DNA of 8,841 bases from Candidatus Sericytochromatia bacterium (GTDB lineage: Bacteria; Cyanobacteriota; Sericytochromatia; JACMPN01): the NCBI GenBank assembly GCA_014377495.1, contig JACMPN010000444.1, forward strand, positions 1-8,841, given 5' to 3'. The notes beneath the pieces are model-generated. The model had not been told where the DNA came from. It ran no database searches and saw only the letters and a list, made by a program, of their open reading frames with translations. Shown here in pieces: positions 1 through 7,112 of this stretch. How positions within the stretch are numbered: the stretch's first letter is position 1; every line of letters starts with the position of its first letter. The translations under genes and the position numbers were made by a program.

Positions 1-34
1 ATCAGGTCCGGCCGGATGCCGGGCCGGACCTGAT
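1..34. repeat. Perfect 13-bp inverted repeat at window edge, inside kinase frame
   Basis: Bases 1-13 (ATCAGGTCCGGCC) are the exact reverse complement of bases 22-34, around the 8-nt loop GGATGCCG. The structure lies within the open kinase reading frame, in a linker before the first visible GAF domain. It begins at the first base of the window, so it may extend further upstream. No T-run follows, so it is not an obvious terminator. Confidence 0.7.
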
Positions 35-2753
35 CGCCGGCGACGGGGCCAGCCGCATCAGCCGCCTGCAACACGTCACCTCCGCCCTGTCCGAGACCCT
101 GAATGCCGCCGAAATCGCCCAGACCGTCGTCATGCAGGGCATCGCCGGGCTCGACGTGCAGGGTGGCGTCATGGCCTTGGCCCATGCCGACGGCAAGACC
201 CTGGAGATCGCCGGCACCTTCGGCGACACCACCGACCGGCTGGACGCCTTCCGGGAGCCGTTTCCCGACACGGCGCCCCTACCGCTGGCCGATGCGTACC
301 GGCTGGGCGAACTGATCCTCTGCGAGTCTGCCGCCGCCCTCCGCGAGCGCTATCCGGCGACGACGGCGTCCCCCCGCGGGGCCGACGTCGCCGCCCTGAT
401 CGCCGTTCCGATGATCTTCGAGGGGCGGACGATCGGGGCCATCGGCCTGAGCAGCGCCACGCCGCGGCCCTTCAGTGCGGCGGACTGTGCCTTTCTCCTC
501 GCCCTGGCCCAACAGGGCGCCCAAGCCGTCGAACGGGCCCGGCTCCACTCGGCCCATCACCTGGCCCGCACTGCGGCCGATGCGGCCCGCCTGCAGATCA
601 TGGGGCTCAGTGCGATCACGGGCGCCCTCTCCGAGGCCAGCACGCCGGCGAGAGTGGCCCAGATCGTCCTGGAACGGAGCGTCACGGCCCTCGGCGCCCG
701 CACGGGCTCGATCTCCCTGCTCACACCGGACGGGGACATGCTGGAAATCGTCGGCCAGGTCGGCTTATCCGCCGCCACGATGCGGGTGTTCCAGCGCTAT
801 CCGCTGGCCTCACCGCTGCCCTTGGCCGATGCGGTCCGGGAGCGCCGGCCCCTCTGGTTCGAGTCGGCGGCGGACCTGCTCCGCCGTTACCCCCGGTTGT
901 CCGACCATGTGCCGGCGGATTCCGACGCCCTCTGGTCCGCCGTCCCGATGATCGTGAATGGTCGGGTCATCGGCGGCATGACGCTGAGCTTTGCCGGCCG
1001 CAAGTCCCTGGATGGCAGCGACCGCGAGTTCATCCTCACGGTCGCCGAGCAGTGCGCCCAGGCCCTGGACCGGGGCCACCTGTACGCCACCCTGGCCCAG
1101 CGGGAGGCCGAGCTGGGGCTGATCATGGACGTCGTCCCCGCCCTGATCGCCTCGGTCGGTCACGACGGCCTCTGTCGCCAGGTCAACCGGGCGGCCCACG
1201 ACTGGTTCGGCCAACCTGCCGGGTCCCTTGTCGGGCGGCCGTTCACGGCGATCCTCGGCCCGGCGACGGAAAACACCATCCTGCCCCACGTGGCCACCGT
1301 GATGGCGGGTGAGCCGGTGATCTTTGAAACGGCCATGCACCGGCCGGAACTGGGCAAACGCTGGATCGAGGCGCATTTCACCCCCCACCGGACCCCGGCC
1401 GGGGAGATCGCCGGCTTCGTTGCCATGGTCTACGATGTCACCGAGCGGCGGCAGGCGGCGGAAAACAGCCGGTTTCTGGCGGAAGCCAGCCACCTGCTCT
1501 CCTCGTCCCTCGATTACACGACGACCCTGGCCACCGTGGCCGAGCTGGCCGTGCCGCAGGTCGCCGACTGGTGCGCCGTCGACATCCTCCTCCCGGACGG
1601 GACGATCCAGCGCCTGGCGATCACCCACGTGGATCCGGCCAAGGTCAGCCTGATCGGGGCCATGGCCCGCCGCTATCCCACCGAGCTCAGTCAGGACTAC
1701 GGGGTGGGGCTCGTCATCCGCACCGGCGTCTCGATTCTGATCCCGGCGATCCCCGATGCGATGATCGACGCCCGGCTCCCCGATGCCGGGGATGCCGGCC
1801 TGATGCGGGCCCTGGCCCTGAAATCCAGCCTGATCGTGCCGATGCGGTTCATGGGCCGGACCATCGGCGCCCTCACCCTGGCCACCGACAGAAAGTCCGG
1901 CCGCATCCTGGGCGAGGCCGACCGCACCCTGGCGGAAGCCCTGGCCGATCGGGCCGCCCTGTCCGTCGAGCACGCCCGCCTGTACCAGGCCGAAATCCTC
2001 GCCCGCACCGCCGCCGAAGCCGCCGCCCGCATGCGGCAGGACTTTCTGTCGGTGGCCTCCCATGAGCTGCGGACGCCCCTGACCACCCTGCAGCTGCAGG
2101 TGGACATGCTGCTGCGCCGCTATCAAAAAGCGGATACGACAGGGGCCCCGCCCCCCGAGTGGACCTACGGCAAGCTCTCCCGCATCGACGCCCAGGCCGC
2201 CCGGCTGACGAAGCTGGTCGGCGAACTGCTCGACGTCTCACGGCTGGCGGCCGGTCGCCTGCCCCTGGAGCCGGAACCGCTGGACCTGGGCGAGCTGATC
2301 GCCGACGTGATCGCCCACTTTCACAGCGAGACCGAGCGCCGCAACAGTCCGATCTCCCTGCAGGTGCCTTCTACGGCGATCGTCGGGATGTGGGACCACC
2401 TGCGGCTCGACCAGGTCGTCACCAACCTACTGTCAAATGCCCTGAAATACGGATCGGGCAACCCCGTATCCGTCACCGTCACCCGTGAGGCGGACGTGGC
2501 CCGGATCACGGTGGCCGATCAGGGCATCGGCATCGCCCCGGCGGATCAGGACCGCCTCTTCCAGCGCTTCGAGCGCCTCGTCTCGGCGCGGTACTACGGC
2601 GGTTTTGGCCTGGGGCTGTGGATCACCCGGGAGATCGTCGAGGCGATGGACGGCGTGATCGCCGTCGAGAGCCAGCGTGAGGCAGGCGCAACCTTTACCG
2701 TCACCCTGCCGATCACCGCCCCCTTGACCCTCGACGAGGACTGGCTGACTTAA
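3..2753 (+). CDS. Multi-GAF/PAS sensor histidine kinase, C-terminal part (5' end outside window)
   Basis: Soluble sensor kinase predicted to autophosphorylate on histidine and pass phosphate to a response regulator not in the window. The frame is open from base 3, and the first residues already form a GAF helix (RLQHVTSALSET), so the ATG at 132 lies inside the domain and the true start is upstream. In visible-residue numbering: GAF1 ~20-180, GAF2 ~200-361, PAS ~368-483, GAF3 ~490-663, HisKA ~677-748 with the H-box SHELRTPL (His687), HATPase ~795-905 with N-box NLLSNALKYG (Asn808), G1 box DQGIGI (Asp839) and G2 box GGFGLGLW. The catalytic residues look intact. There is no membrane segment and no fused receiver domain. 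GAF1 and GAF2 resemble each other closely (shared PLPLADA, ESAA.L..RYP and AVPMI patterns). It ends convergently with plsC, sharing TTAA. The ligand is unknown. Confidence 0.95.
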   Translation, partial: QVRPDAGPDLIAGDGASRISRLQHVTSALSETLNAAEIAQTVVMQGIAGLDVQGGVMALAHADGKTLEIAGTFGDTTDRLDAFREPFPDTAPLPLADAYRLGELILCESAAALRERYPATTASPRGADVAALIAVPMIFEGRTIGAIGLSSATPRPFSAADCAFLLALAQQGAQAVERARLHSAHHLARTAADAARLQIMGLSAITGALSEASTPARVAQIVLERSVTALGARTGSISLLTPDGDMLEIVGQVGLSAATMRVFQRYPLASPLPLADAVRERRPLWFESAADLLRRYPRLSDHVPADSDALWSAVPMIVNGRVIGGMTLSFAGRKSLDGSDREFILTVAEQCAQALDRGHLYATLAQREAELGLIMDVVPALIASVGHDGLCRQVNRAAHDWFGQPAGSLVGRPFTAILGPATENTILPHVATVMAGEPVIFETAMHRPELGKRWIEAHFTPHRTPAGEIAGFVAMVYDVTERRQAAENSRFLAEASHLLSSSLDYTTTLATVAELAVPQVADWCAVDILLPDGTIQRLAITHVDPAKVSLIGAMARRYPTELSQDYGVGLVIRTGVSILIPAIPDAMIDARLPDAGDAGLMRALALKSSLIVPMRFMGRTIGALTLATDRKSGRILGEADRTLAEALADRAALSVEHARLYQAEILARTAAEAAARMRQDFLSVASHELRTPLTTLQLQVDMLLRRYQKADTTGAPPPEWTYGKLSRIDAQAARLTKLVGELLDVSRLAAGRLPLEPEPLDLGELIADVIAHFHSETERRNSPISLQVPSTAIVGMWDHLRLDQVVTNLLSNALKYGSGNPVSVTVTREADVARITVADQGIGIAPADQDRLFQRFERLVSARYYGGFGLGLWITREIVEAMDGVIAVESQREAGATFTVTLPITAPLTLDEDWLT

Positions 2754-3541
2754 GGGGCTGACGGCCCCTGAGCGTCGCCCGGCTGGCCCGCAATGGCCGC
2801 CCGCACGTCCGCCATCAGGTCGTCCCGCTGGGCCAGCGTGTAGCGGCTCGCCTCGACGGGCGGGTGGAAACGCACGGTGACGTGTTGGCCGAGGCTGACG
2901 CCCGCTGTCTTGGGCGGCAGGACGTTGAAGGTCCCCTCGATCGTCACAGGCACGATCACGGCGCCCGTCTCGATCGCCATGACGAAGCCGCCCTTTTTGA
3001 AGGCGTGGAGCTGGCCGTCCCGGCTGCGGGTCCCTTCCGGGGCGATCCAGATGCTGGTGCCCGCCAGCATCTTGTCGGCGGCTTCCTTGAGGCTGGCGAT
3101 CGCCTTGATGCGGTCCCGCCGGTTGATGGCGATGAATCCGCTGGCCTTCAGGGCCTGGCCCCAGACCGGCACCTTGAACAGCTCGGCCTTGGTGACCATG
3201 CGGATCCCCGGCACGATGGCCCCCACGGCCGGGATGTCGTACAGACTTTGGTGGTTGGACATGTAGATGGCGCCCGGGCGGATGTTGGCCTGGCCCGCAA
3301 TGGTCAGGACGATCTCGGCATCATCGAGCAGCGCCTGGCAGTAGCCCTGGAACCGGGCGTCGAAGGTCGGCATGTGGGCCCGGCCGCGCAACGTCTCCCA
3401 GACCGTGGGCCATGAGATCCCCAGCGTGCGCAGGATGCCTTTGAGGGCGATCCAGCGGCTGAGGCGTCCAGGAAGGGCGTCGCCCGTCCGCTCCGCCATA
3501 TCGCCCACCATCCGCTCCCTCTCGTGCTGCACTTGGGCCAT
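2750..3541 (-). CDS. plsC: 1-acyl-sn-glycerol-3-phosphate acyltransferase (PlsC family)
   Basis: Acylates lysophosphatidic acid to phosphatidic acid in phospholipid synthesis, acting at the inner face of the membrane. With the start used here it is 263 residues, near the family norm. The acyltransferase blocks appear in order: NHQSLYD (His97 and Asp102, catalytic NHxxxxD), GFIAINR (~136-142), EGTRSRDG (Glu169 region, substrate phosphate binding) and VPVTIEG (~198). The ATG at 3541 was chosen because AGGTGG (complement of 3546-3551) lies just upstream. The frame is open to an ATG at 3604 with no clear ribosome site, and a third ATG at 3511 is preceded by GAGGGAG, so the N-terminus is uncertain by up to 31 residues. 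It converges on the upstream kinase, overlapping it by 4 bp, and diverges from the YeiH-like gene. Substrate chain length cannot be read from the sequence. Confidence 0.93.
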   Translation of the reverse strand: MAQVQHERERMVGDMAERTGDALPGRLSRWIALKGILRTLGISWPTVWETLRGRAHMPTFDARFQGYCQALLDDAEIVLTIAGQANIRPGAIYMSNHQSLYDIPAVGAIVPGIRMVTKAELFKVPVWGQALKASGFIAINRRDRIKAIASLKEAADKMLAGTSIWIAPEGTRSRDGQLHAFKKGGFVMAIETGAVIVPVTIEGTFNVLPPKTAGVSLGQHVTVRFHPPVEASRYTLAQRDDLMADVRAAIAGQPGDAQGPSAP

Positions 3542-3676
3542 CACGCCACCTGTTCCGTAAAAGAGTGTCTTGGAGGCTGTCACCGTCAGGACGTGACGTC
3601 CCATGCTGATGGTACGGCACCCGTCCGGGGAACGGGGTCACAAGTTTGTCATGAGAGGCCTTACACTACGAAGTCC
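3542..3676. promoter_or_regulatory. Divergent intergenic region between plsC and the YeiH-like gene
   Basis: These 135 bp separate two divergently oriented genes and must hold the promoters for both, unless plsC starts at 3604. On the minus strand AGGTGG (3546-3551) is a plausible ribosome site for plsC. On the plus strand TTGTCA (3646-3651) and TACACT (3662-3667) resemble -35 and -10 boxes, but the 10-bp spacing is too short for them to form one sigma-70 promoter. The YeiH-like ATG at 3677 lacks a strong Shine-Dalgarno sequence. No operator was recognised. Confidence 0.4.
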
Positions 3677-4678
3677 ATGATCGAGTCACTCCACCGCTAC
3701 GGCCCCGGCATCGCCCTGCTCAGCGTCCTGGCCATCGCCAGCACCTACCTGGCCAAGCTGCCCTATGTCGCTGTCCTGGGGGCCCTGACCTTGGCCCTCG
3801 TCCTCGGCATCGGCTGGCGGGCGTTGATCGGCCTGCCGGAGCTGGCCCGCCCCGGGGTGAGCCTCGCCGCCAAAAAACTGCTGCGCCTGGGCATCGTCCT
3901 GATGGGCGTGCGCCTGAACTTCGCCCTCATTGCCCAGGCAGGACCCCAGGTCGTCGTCCTCGACCTGGTGATCATCACCGGGGGGATCACGGCCATCTAC
4001 TGGCTGACGCAACGCTTCGGCGTCGGGGCCCGCCTCGGCATGCTCCTCGCCGTCGGCAGCGCCATCTGCGGGGCCAGCGCCGTCGTCGCCGCCGCCACCG
4101 TCACCAAGGCCAGCGAGGAGGACGCCGGCCTCGCCGTGGCCATGTGCGGCATCCTGGGGACGACGGGCGTCCTGTTCTACGTGCTGGCGGCGCCCTGGCT
4201 GGGCTTCAGCCCCAGTCAGATGGCCGTGCTGAGCGGCTCGACCCTGCACGAGGTCGCCCAGGTGATGGCGGCCAGTTTCAGCTGGGGTCCGGCGGCCGGC
4301 GATCTGGGCACCCTCGTCAAGCTGACCCGGGTCGTCTTTCTGGCCCCGACCCTGATCGTGCTGGGGGCCCTGCAGCGGGACGGCTCAGGGGCAAAACTGC
4401 GCTACAGCTGGTCTGAGCCGCCCGTGCCCTGGTTCGTCGTCGGGTTTCTGGCGATGGGCGCCCTGAACACGCTCGGCGTGCTGTCACCGGCCCTCGTCAC
4501 CGCCATCACCGCCACCAGCCTGTTCCTGATGGCCATGGCCATGGCGGGCATGGGGCTGCAGACCGATCTGGGGATGATCCGCCGCACGGGCATGCGGGCC
4601 CTGGCGGCCGGCCTGGTCGGGTTCGGATTCCTCGCCATCGTCGGCTGGACGATGATCCACGTCCTGCACATCATCTGA
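3677..4678 (+). CDS. YeiH/UPF0324 family membrane protein (putative sulfate exporter family transporter)
   Basis: Integral inner-membrane protein of 333 residues, the usual size for the YeiH/UPF0324 family (Pfam Cons_hypoth698), annotated as putative sulfate exporters on limited evidence. Long hydrophobic segments run throughout (for example ~11-27, 31-48, 92-110, 120-141, 152-172, 216-232, 251-292, 308-330), consistent with about ten helices. Family signatures are visible: AKKLLRLGIVLMGVRL near 65-80, CGASAVVAAA at 131-140, the GSTLHEVAQV loop at 187-196, and LVKLTRV at 213-219. The ATG at 3677 is favoured because translation from there begins just before the first helix. An open extension to 3524 is hydrophilic, overlaps plsC and looks non-coding. 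No good ribosome site precedes it, so leaderless or weak initiation is possible. The second kinase follows 72 bp downstream on the same strand. Substrate unproven. Confidence 0.9.
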   Translation: MIESLHRYGPGIALLSVLAIASTYLAKLPYVAVLGALTLALVLGIGWRALIGLPELARPGVSLAAKKLLRLGIVLMGVRLNFALIAQAGPQVVVLDLVIITGGITAIYWLTQRFGVGARLGMLLAVGSAICGASAVVAAATVTKASEEDAGLAVAMCGILGTTGVLFYVLAAPWLGFSPSQMAVLSGSTLHEVAQVMAASFSWGPAAGDLGTLVKLTRVVFLAPTLIVLGALQRDGSGAKLRYSWSEPPVPWFVVGFLAMGALNTLGVLSPALVTAITATSLFLMAMAMAGMGLQTDLGMIRRTGMRALAAGLVGFGFLAIVGWTMIHVLHII

Positions 4679-4684
4679 ACGGAT

Positions 4685-4730
4685 GTCACACTGGCCAGTT
4701 GTGCCCTGTCGGCAACGGCGTCACACTGGC
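4685..4730 (+). promoter_or_regulatory. Operator-like dyad plus 11-bp direct repeat upstream of second kinase
   Basis: The 72-bp gap between the YeiH-like gene and the second kinase contains GTCACACTGGC twice (4685-4695 and 4720-4730), 35 bp apart start to start. The first copy is part of an imperfect palindrome, CACACTGGCCAGTTGTG (4687-4703), whose centre ACTGGCCAGT is a perfect 10-bp palindrome. This looks like a full operator site followed by a half site. The binding protein is unknown and no convincing -35/-10 pair is visible. Confidence 0.45.
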
Positions 4731-4750
4731 GGACATAGGAACCTTTTGGC

Positions 4751-6325
4751 ATGACCCCACCACCGCCCGTCGCCGCCACGCTCATTGCCCTGCTCGAGGC
4801 CAAGCAGGACGACGTCATCCGCCGCTGGCGACAACGGGTGAACGACGACCCGCTCGTCCCCGAGTCGGAGCGGCTGAGCAAGCCGATGCTGACCGACCAT
4901 ATTCCGGAGGTCCTCGCCCACGTCCGCCACGGCCTGCAGCACCAGGAGGACGAGTCCTTTGTGGACGGGCAGGCGGCGGGGACCCGGATCGGGCGGCAGC
5001 GGGCCACCAAGGAACATGCCCGGTTGCGCTTCGAACAGGGCTACTCGATCCACGCCGCCATGCGGGAGCTGAGCCAGCTGCGGACGACCATCCTCGAGCT
5101 GGGCACGGCCGAAGGGGTGGCGATCAGCGGGGAAGCGGCCCTGTTGCTGCACACGGCCATCGATGAGGCGATGGCCCCCACCGCCGTCCAGATGGCCCGC
5201 CAGGAGCAGGAGTTGCTCAAGGCGATCGTCGAGCAGACGGGCGAAGGCATCGTCGTCGCCGACGAGCACGGGATCATCCAGCTGTTCAACCCGGCAGCCG
5301 AGCGCCAGCACGGCATTGGCCTGAAGGGGGTGCCACCGGCCGAATGGGCCGAGACCTACGGCCTCCTGGCCCCGGACGGCAGCAAGCTCCCGCTGGAGGC
5401 CACGCCCCTCTACCGGGCGATCCACGGCGAGTTCCTCGTCAATGCCCCCTATCACCTGCGGCGGGCGGACGGGGCCATCCGGCAGTTCATGACGACGGCC
5501 ACACCGCTGGTCCGCCCGGACGGCACGTCGGCCGGGGCCGTGCTGATGATCCGGGATGAAACGGAACGCCTCTTGCAGGAGGAGGCCCTGGCCCGGGCGG
5601 TGCAGTTCCGCGACCTGTTCATCGGGATCCTCGGCCACGACCTGCGCAACCCGCTGACGGCGATCATCGCCTTTGCCGGGATGATGCTCGAGCGCAAGAA
5701 CCCGGACGACGCCGCCTACCGGACCGCTGCCGGTGCGGCGTTTGCGCGGATCACCGGCGGTGCCGACCGGATGAACCGGATGATCCAGGACACCCTCGAC
5801 TTCACCCGCGGCCAGCTGGGCAGCCCCATGCCCACGGAGATGGCCCCCGCGGATCTGGCGGCGGTCTGCCGGGTGGCCGTCACCGAGCTGGAAGCCGCCC
5901 ACCCGGAGCGGTCGATCAGCCTGAGCGTCACGGGCGATACGGGGGGGATCTGGCACCATGACCGCCTCATCCAGGTCGTCTCCAACCTGATCGGCAACGC
6001 CCTGTCCTACAGCCCGGCCGACTCGCCGGTGACGGTGACCCTGCAGGATCTGGGCCCCACCGTCACCCTGGCCGTGAACAACCGGGGCGATGCCATTCCC
6101 GCAGGGGACATGGCGCGCCTGTTCGATCCCTTCAAACGGGCGCAGGAAGCCAACGAGGGGATCATCCGCAAAGGTCTGGGGCTGGGCCTGTTCATCTGCA
6201 AGTCCATCGTCGAGGCCCATGGCGGGCAGATCACCGTCAGCTCCAACCCGGGGGACGGGACGACCTTTACTGTCGCACTGCCCCGCCATGGGGGGCTGGC
6301 GGATCCGCCGGCGCAGGCGTCCTGA
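4751..6325 (+). CDS. Sensor histidine kinase with RsbRD-type N-terminal domain and PAS domain
   Basis: Soluble 524-residue orphan kinase. Residues ~8-150 form an all-helical domain resembling RsbRD_N, an N-terminal region found in stressosome-type and kinase sensors (LIALLEAKQDDVIRRW near the start; EHARLRFEQGYSIHAAMREL near 89-107). A PAS domain spans ~155-275 (GIVVADEHGIIQLFNPAAE). HisKA follows at ~285-355 with the H-box GHDLRNPLTAI (His296), then HATPase ~395-512 with N-box SNLIGNALSYS (Asn412/Asn416) and G2 box KGLGLGL (474-480). The G1 box reads NNRGDAIP, with Asn where classical kinases have Asp; this variant occurs in other PAS-linked kinases and need not mean inactivity. AGGAA at 4737-4741, 9 nt before the ATG, supports the start. 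It has no membrane segment and no adjacent response regulator. It lies co-directional with and 72 bp downstream of the YeiH-like gene, after an operator-like dyad. Confidence 0.94.
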   Translation: MTPPPPVAATLIALLEAKQDDVIRRWRQRVNDDPLVPESERLSKPMLTDHIPEVLAHVRHGLQHQEDESFVDGQAAGTRIGRQRATKEHARLRFEQGYSIHAAMRELSQLRTTILELGTAEGVAISGEAALLLHTAIDEAMAPTAVQMARQEQELLKAIVEQTGEGIVVADEHGIIQLFNPAAERQHGIGLKGVPPAEWAETYGLLAPDGSKLPLEATPLYRAIHGEFLVNAPYHLRRADGAIRQFMTTATPLVRPDGTSAGAVLMIRDETERLLQEEALARAVQFRDLFIGILGHDLRNPLTAIIAFAGMMLERKNPDDAAYRTAAGAAFARITGGADRMNRMIQDTLDFTRGQLGSPMPTEMAPADLAAVCRVAVTELEAAHPERSISLSVTGDTGGIWHHDRLIQVVSNLIGNALSYSPADSPVTVTLQDLGPTVTLAVNNRGDAIPAGDMARLFDPFKRAQEANEGIIRKGLGLGLFICKSIVEAHGGQITVSSNPGDGTTFTVALPRHGGLADPPAQAS

Positions 6326-6380
6326 GGGCGGCGCCAGCCGATCAGCGCGGCCGGCGCACCGCCGTCGTCAGGGCGATCAG

Positions 6381-6431
6381 AGGTTAACCTTAAAATAACA
6401 AGCAAGTTTATCTGACCTTAACCCTATAACC
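6381..6431 (+). promoter_or_regulatory. AT-rich island with TTAACC repeats, likely promoter/operator of the lipoprotein gene
   Basis: This stretch is strikingly AT-rich against its GC-rich surroundings. It starts with the perfect palindrome AGGTTAACCT (6381-6390). ACCTTAA recurs at 6387-6393 and 6415-6421, TTAACC at 6384-6389 and 6418-6423, and a related ATAACC at 6426-6431. TATAAC (6425-6430) could serve as a -10 element about 30 nt before the start codon, but no -35 box stands at the right distance. The repeated TTAACC pattern resembles PhoP/PhoB-type boxes of some bacteria; that resemblance is inference only. Confidence 0.5.
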
Positions 6432-6452
6432 CCTTCACTACCGCCGAGTGTG

Positions 6453-6456
6453 AGGA
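6453..6456 (+). promoter_or_regulatory. Ribosome binding site AGGA that decides the lipoprotein start
   Basis: AGGA (within TGAGGAAA) ends only 2 nt before the ATG at 6459 but 8 nt before the GTG at 6465. The spacing therefore favours GTG 6465, which gives the normal signal-peptide opening M-KKLLAPG. The upstream GTG at 6450 overlaps the site and has no ribosome site of its own. Confidence 0.55.
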
Positions 6457-6464
6457 AAATGTCA

Positions 6465-6938
6465 GTGAAAAAACTTTTGGCCCCTGGCTTCGCCATCATG
6501 GCCGCCGCCATTCTGACCGTGACCGGATGTGGCCCGAAGTTCAACGGACCTGTCGCCTCGATGCCCCTCACGCCGGCCATCAGCCAGGCCGCCGCCTCGA
6601 CGGCGACCACCGAAGGCCGCAAGCCGACCGCCGCCCAATGGGTGACGGTGACGGGCAAAGTGACCAAGCTGCTTCCGGACGACAACCAAGGCAGCAAGCA
6701 CCAGCATTTCCTGTTCACGTCGCCCAGCCAGGCGAAGACTCTGAAAGTGGCGCACAACACGGACCTGGCGGCTTACGTCCCGGTCAAGGTCGGTGACACG
6801 ATCGAGGTGAAGTGCGAGTTCATTGTCAGCAACCCGTACGATATCGCCCACTGGACGCATTACGATCCGATGGGCGGCGAAGGCGGCTACATCAAGCTCA
6901 ACGGCAAGATCTACGACCGGCTGCCGACTCGGCGCTAA
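6465..6938 (+). CDS. DUF3465-like lipoprotein
   Basis: Small exported lipoprotein of 157 residues from GTG 6465 (159 from ATG 6459). A lysine-rich start and hydrophobic stretch lead to the lipobox VTGC (Cys22), so the mature protein should be lipidated and held on the outer face of the membrane. An Ala/Thr-rich linker (~30-58) follows. The folded part (~60-152) carries the conserved pattern I associate with DUF3465: VTGKVTKLLPDD, GSKHQHFLF, AHNTDLA, VKVGDTIEV, HWTHYDP (~129-135) and IKLNGKIYD. The conserved His, Asp and Trp residues suggest a compact OB-like beta-barrel; the family's biochemical role is unknown. It has its own AT-rich upstream region and a terminator just downstream, so it is probably monocistronic. 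Lipoprotein and family assignments are fairly firm; function is not. Confidence 0.85.
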   Translation: MKKLLAPGFAIMAAAILTVTGCGPKFNGPVASMPLTPAISQAAASTATTEGRKPTAAQWVTVTGKVTKLLPDDNQGSKHQHFLFTSPSQAKTLKVAHNTDLAAYVPVKVGDTIEVKCEFIVSNPYDIAHWTHYDPMGGEGGYIKLNGKIYDRLPTRR

Positions 6939-6960
6939 AATAGTCCAACGGTCACAGACG

Positions 6961-6996
6961 GGCCGGCCCAGTGCATCCAATGCCGGGCCGGCCTTT
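6961..6996 (+). terminator. Rho-independent terminator-like hairpin after the lipoprotein gene
   Basis: GGCCGGCCC (6961-6969) pairs perfectly with GGGCCGGCC (6985-6993). Inside it GCAT (6973-6976) can pair with ATGC (6980-6983) around a 3-nt loop, giving a two-part stem. Only three T residues follow (6994-6996), so the U-tract is weak, but the stem is very stable and lies 23 nt after the stop codon. Confidence 0.65.
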
Positions 6997-7102
6997 CGCA
7001 TGGCACGGCAAGCGCCTTGCCGAAACGGGACCGGCCGCCCAAACTGTGCAGAGGGCCCCAAGGGCATGGAATCGGCCGGGGCGATGCGCCGGCGGAGCAA
7101 CG

Positions 7103-7107
7103 AGGAG
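7103..7107 (+). promoter_or_regulatory. Shine-Dalgarno AGGAG that decides the SEC-C gene start
   Basis: AGGAG lies 5 nt before GTG 7113 and 8 nt before GTG 7116. It supports initiation at one of these two adjacent codons, not at the upstream TTG at 7017. The residues between 7017 and 7112 are Pro/Arg/Gly-rich and look like translated leader. Confidence 0.7.
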
Positions 7108-7112
7108 ACGAC

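Noticed and set aside
810..2126. 438-residue open frame antisense to the first kinase
   Set aside because: Gly/Gln/Asp/Arg-rich translation with no motif, lying opposite well-supported GAF and PAS domains.
2864..3415. 183-residue plus-strand open frame over plsC
   Set aside because: It is the complement of the conserved acyltransferase blocks; composition is typical of an antisense shadow.
3646..3667. Sigma-70 promoter TTGTCA/TACACT before the YeiH-like gene
   Set aside because: The 10-bp spacer is far shorter than the 16-18 bp needed.
3524..3676. N-terminal extension of the YeiH-like protein
   Set aside because: Hydrophilic, Cys/His-rich and overlapping plsC. The family begins near the first membrane helix, which fits ATG 3677.
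4721..6289. 522-residue open frame antisense to the second kinase
   Set aside because: It mirrors a gene with clear kinase motifs. In GC-rich DNA the opposite strand often stays open, and its translation is low-complexity with no recognisable domain.
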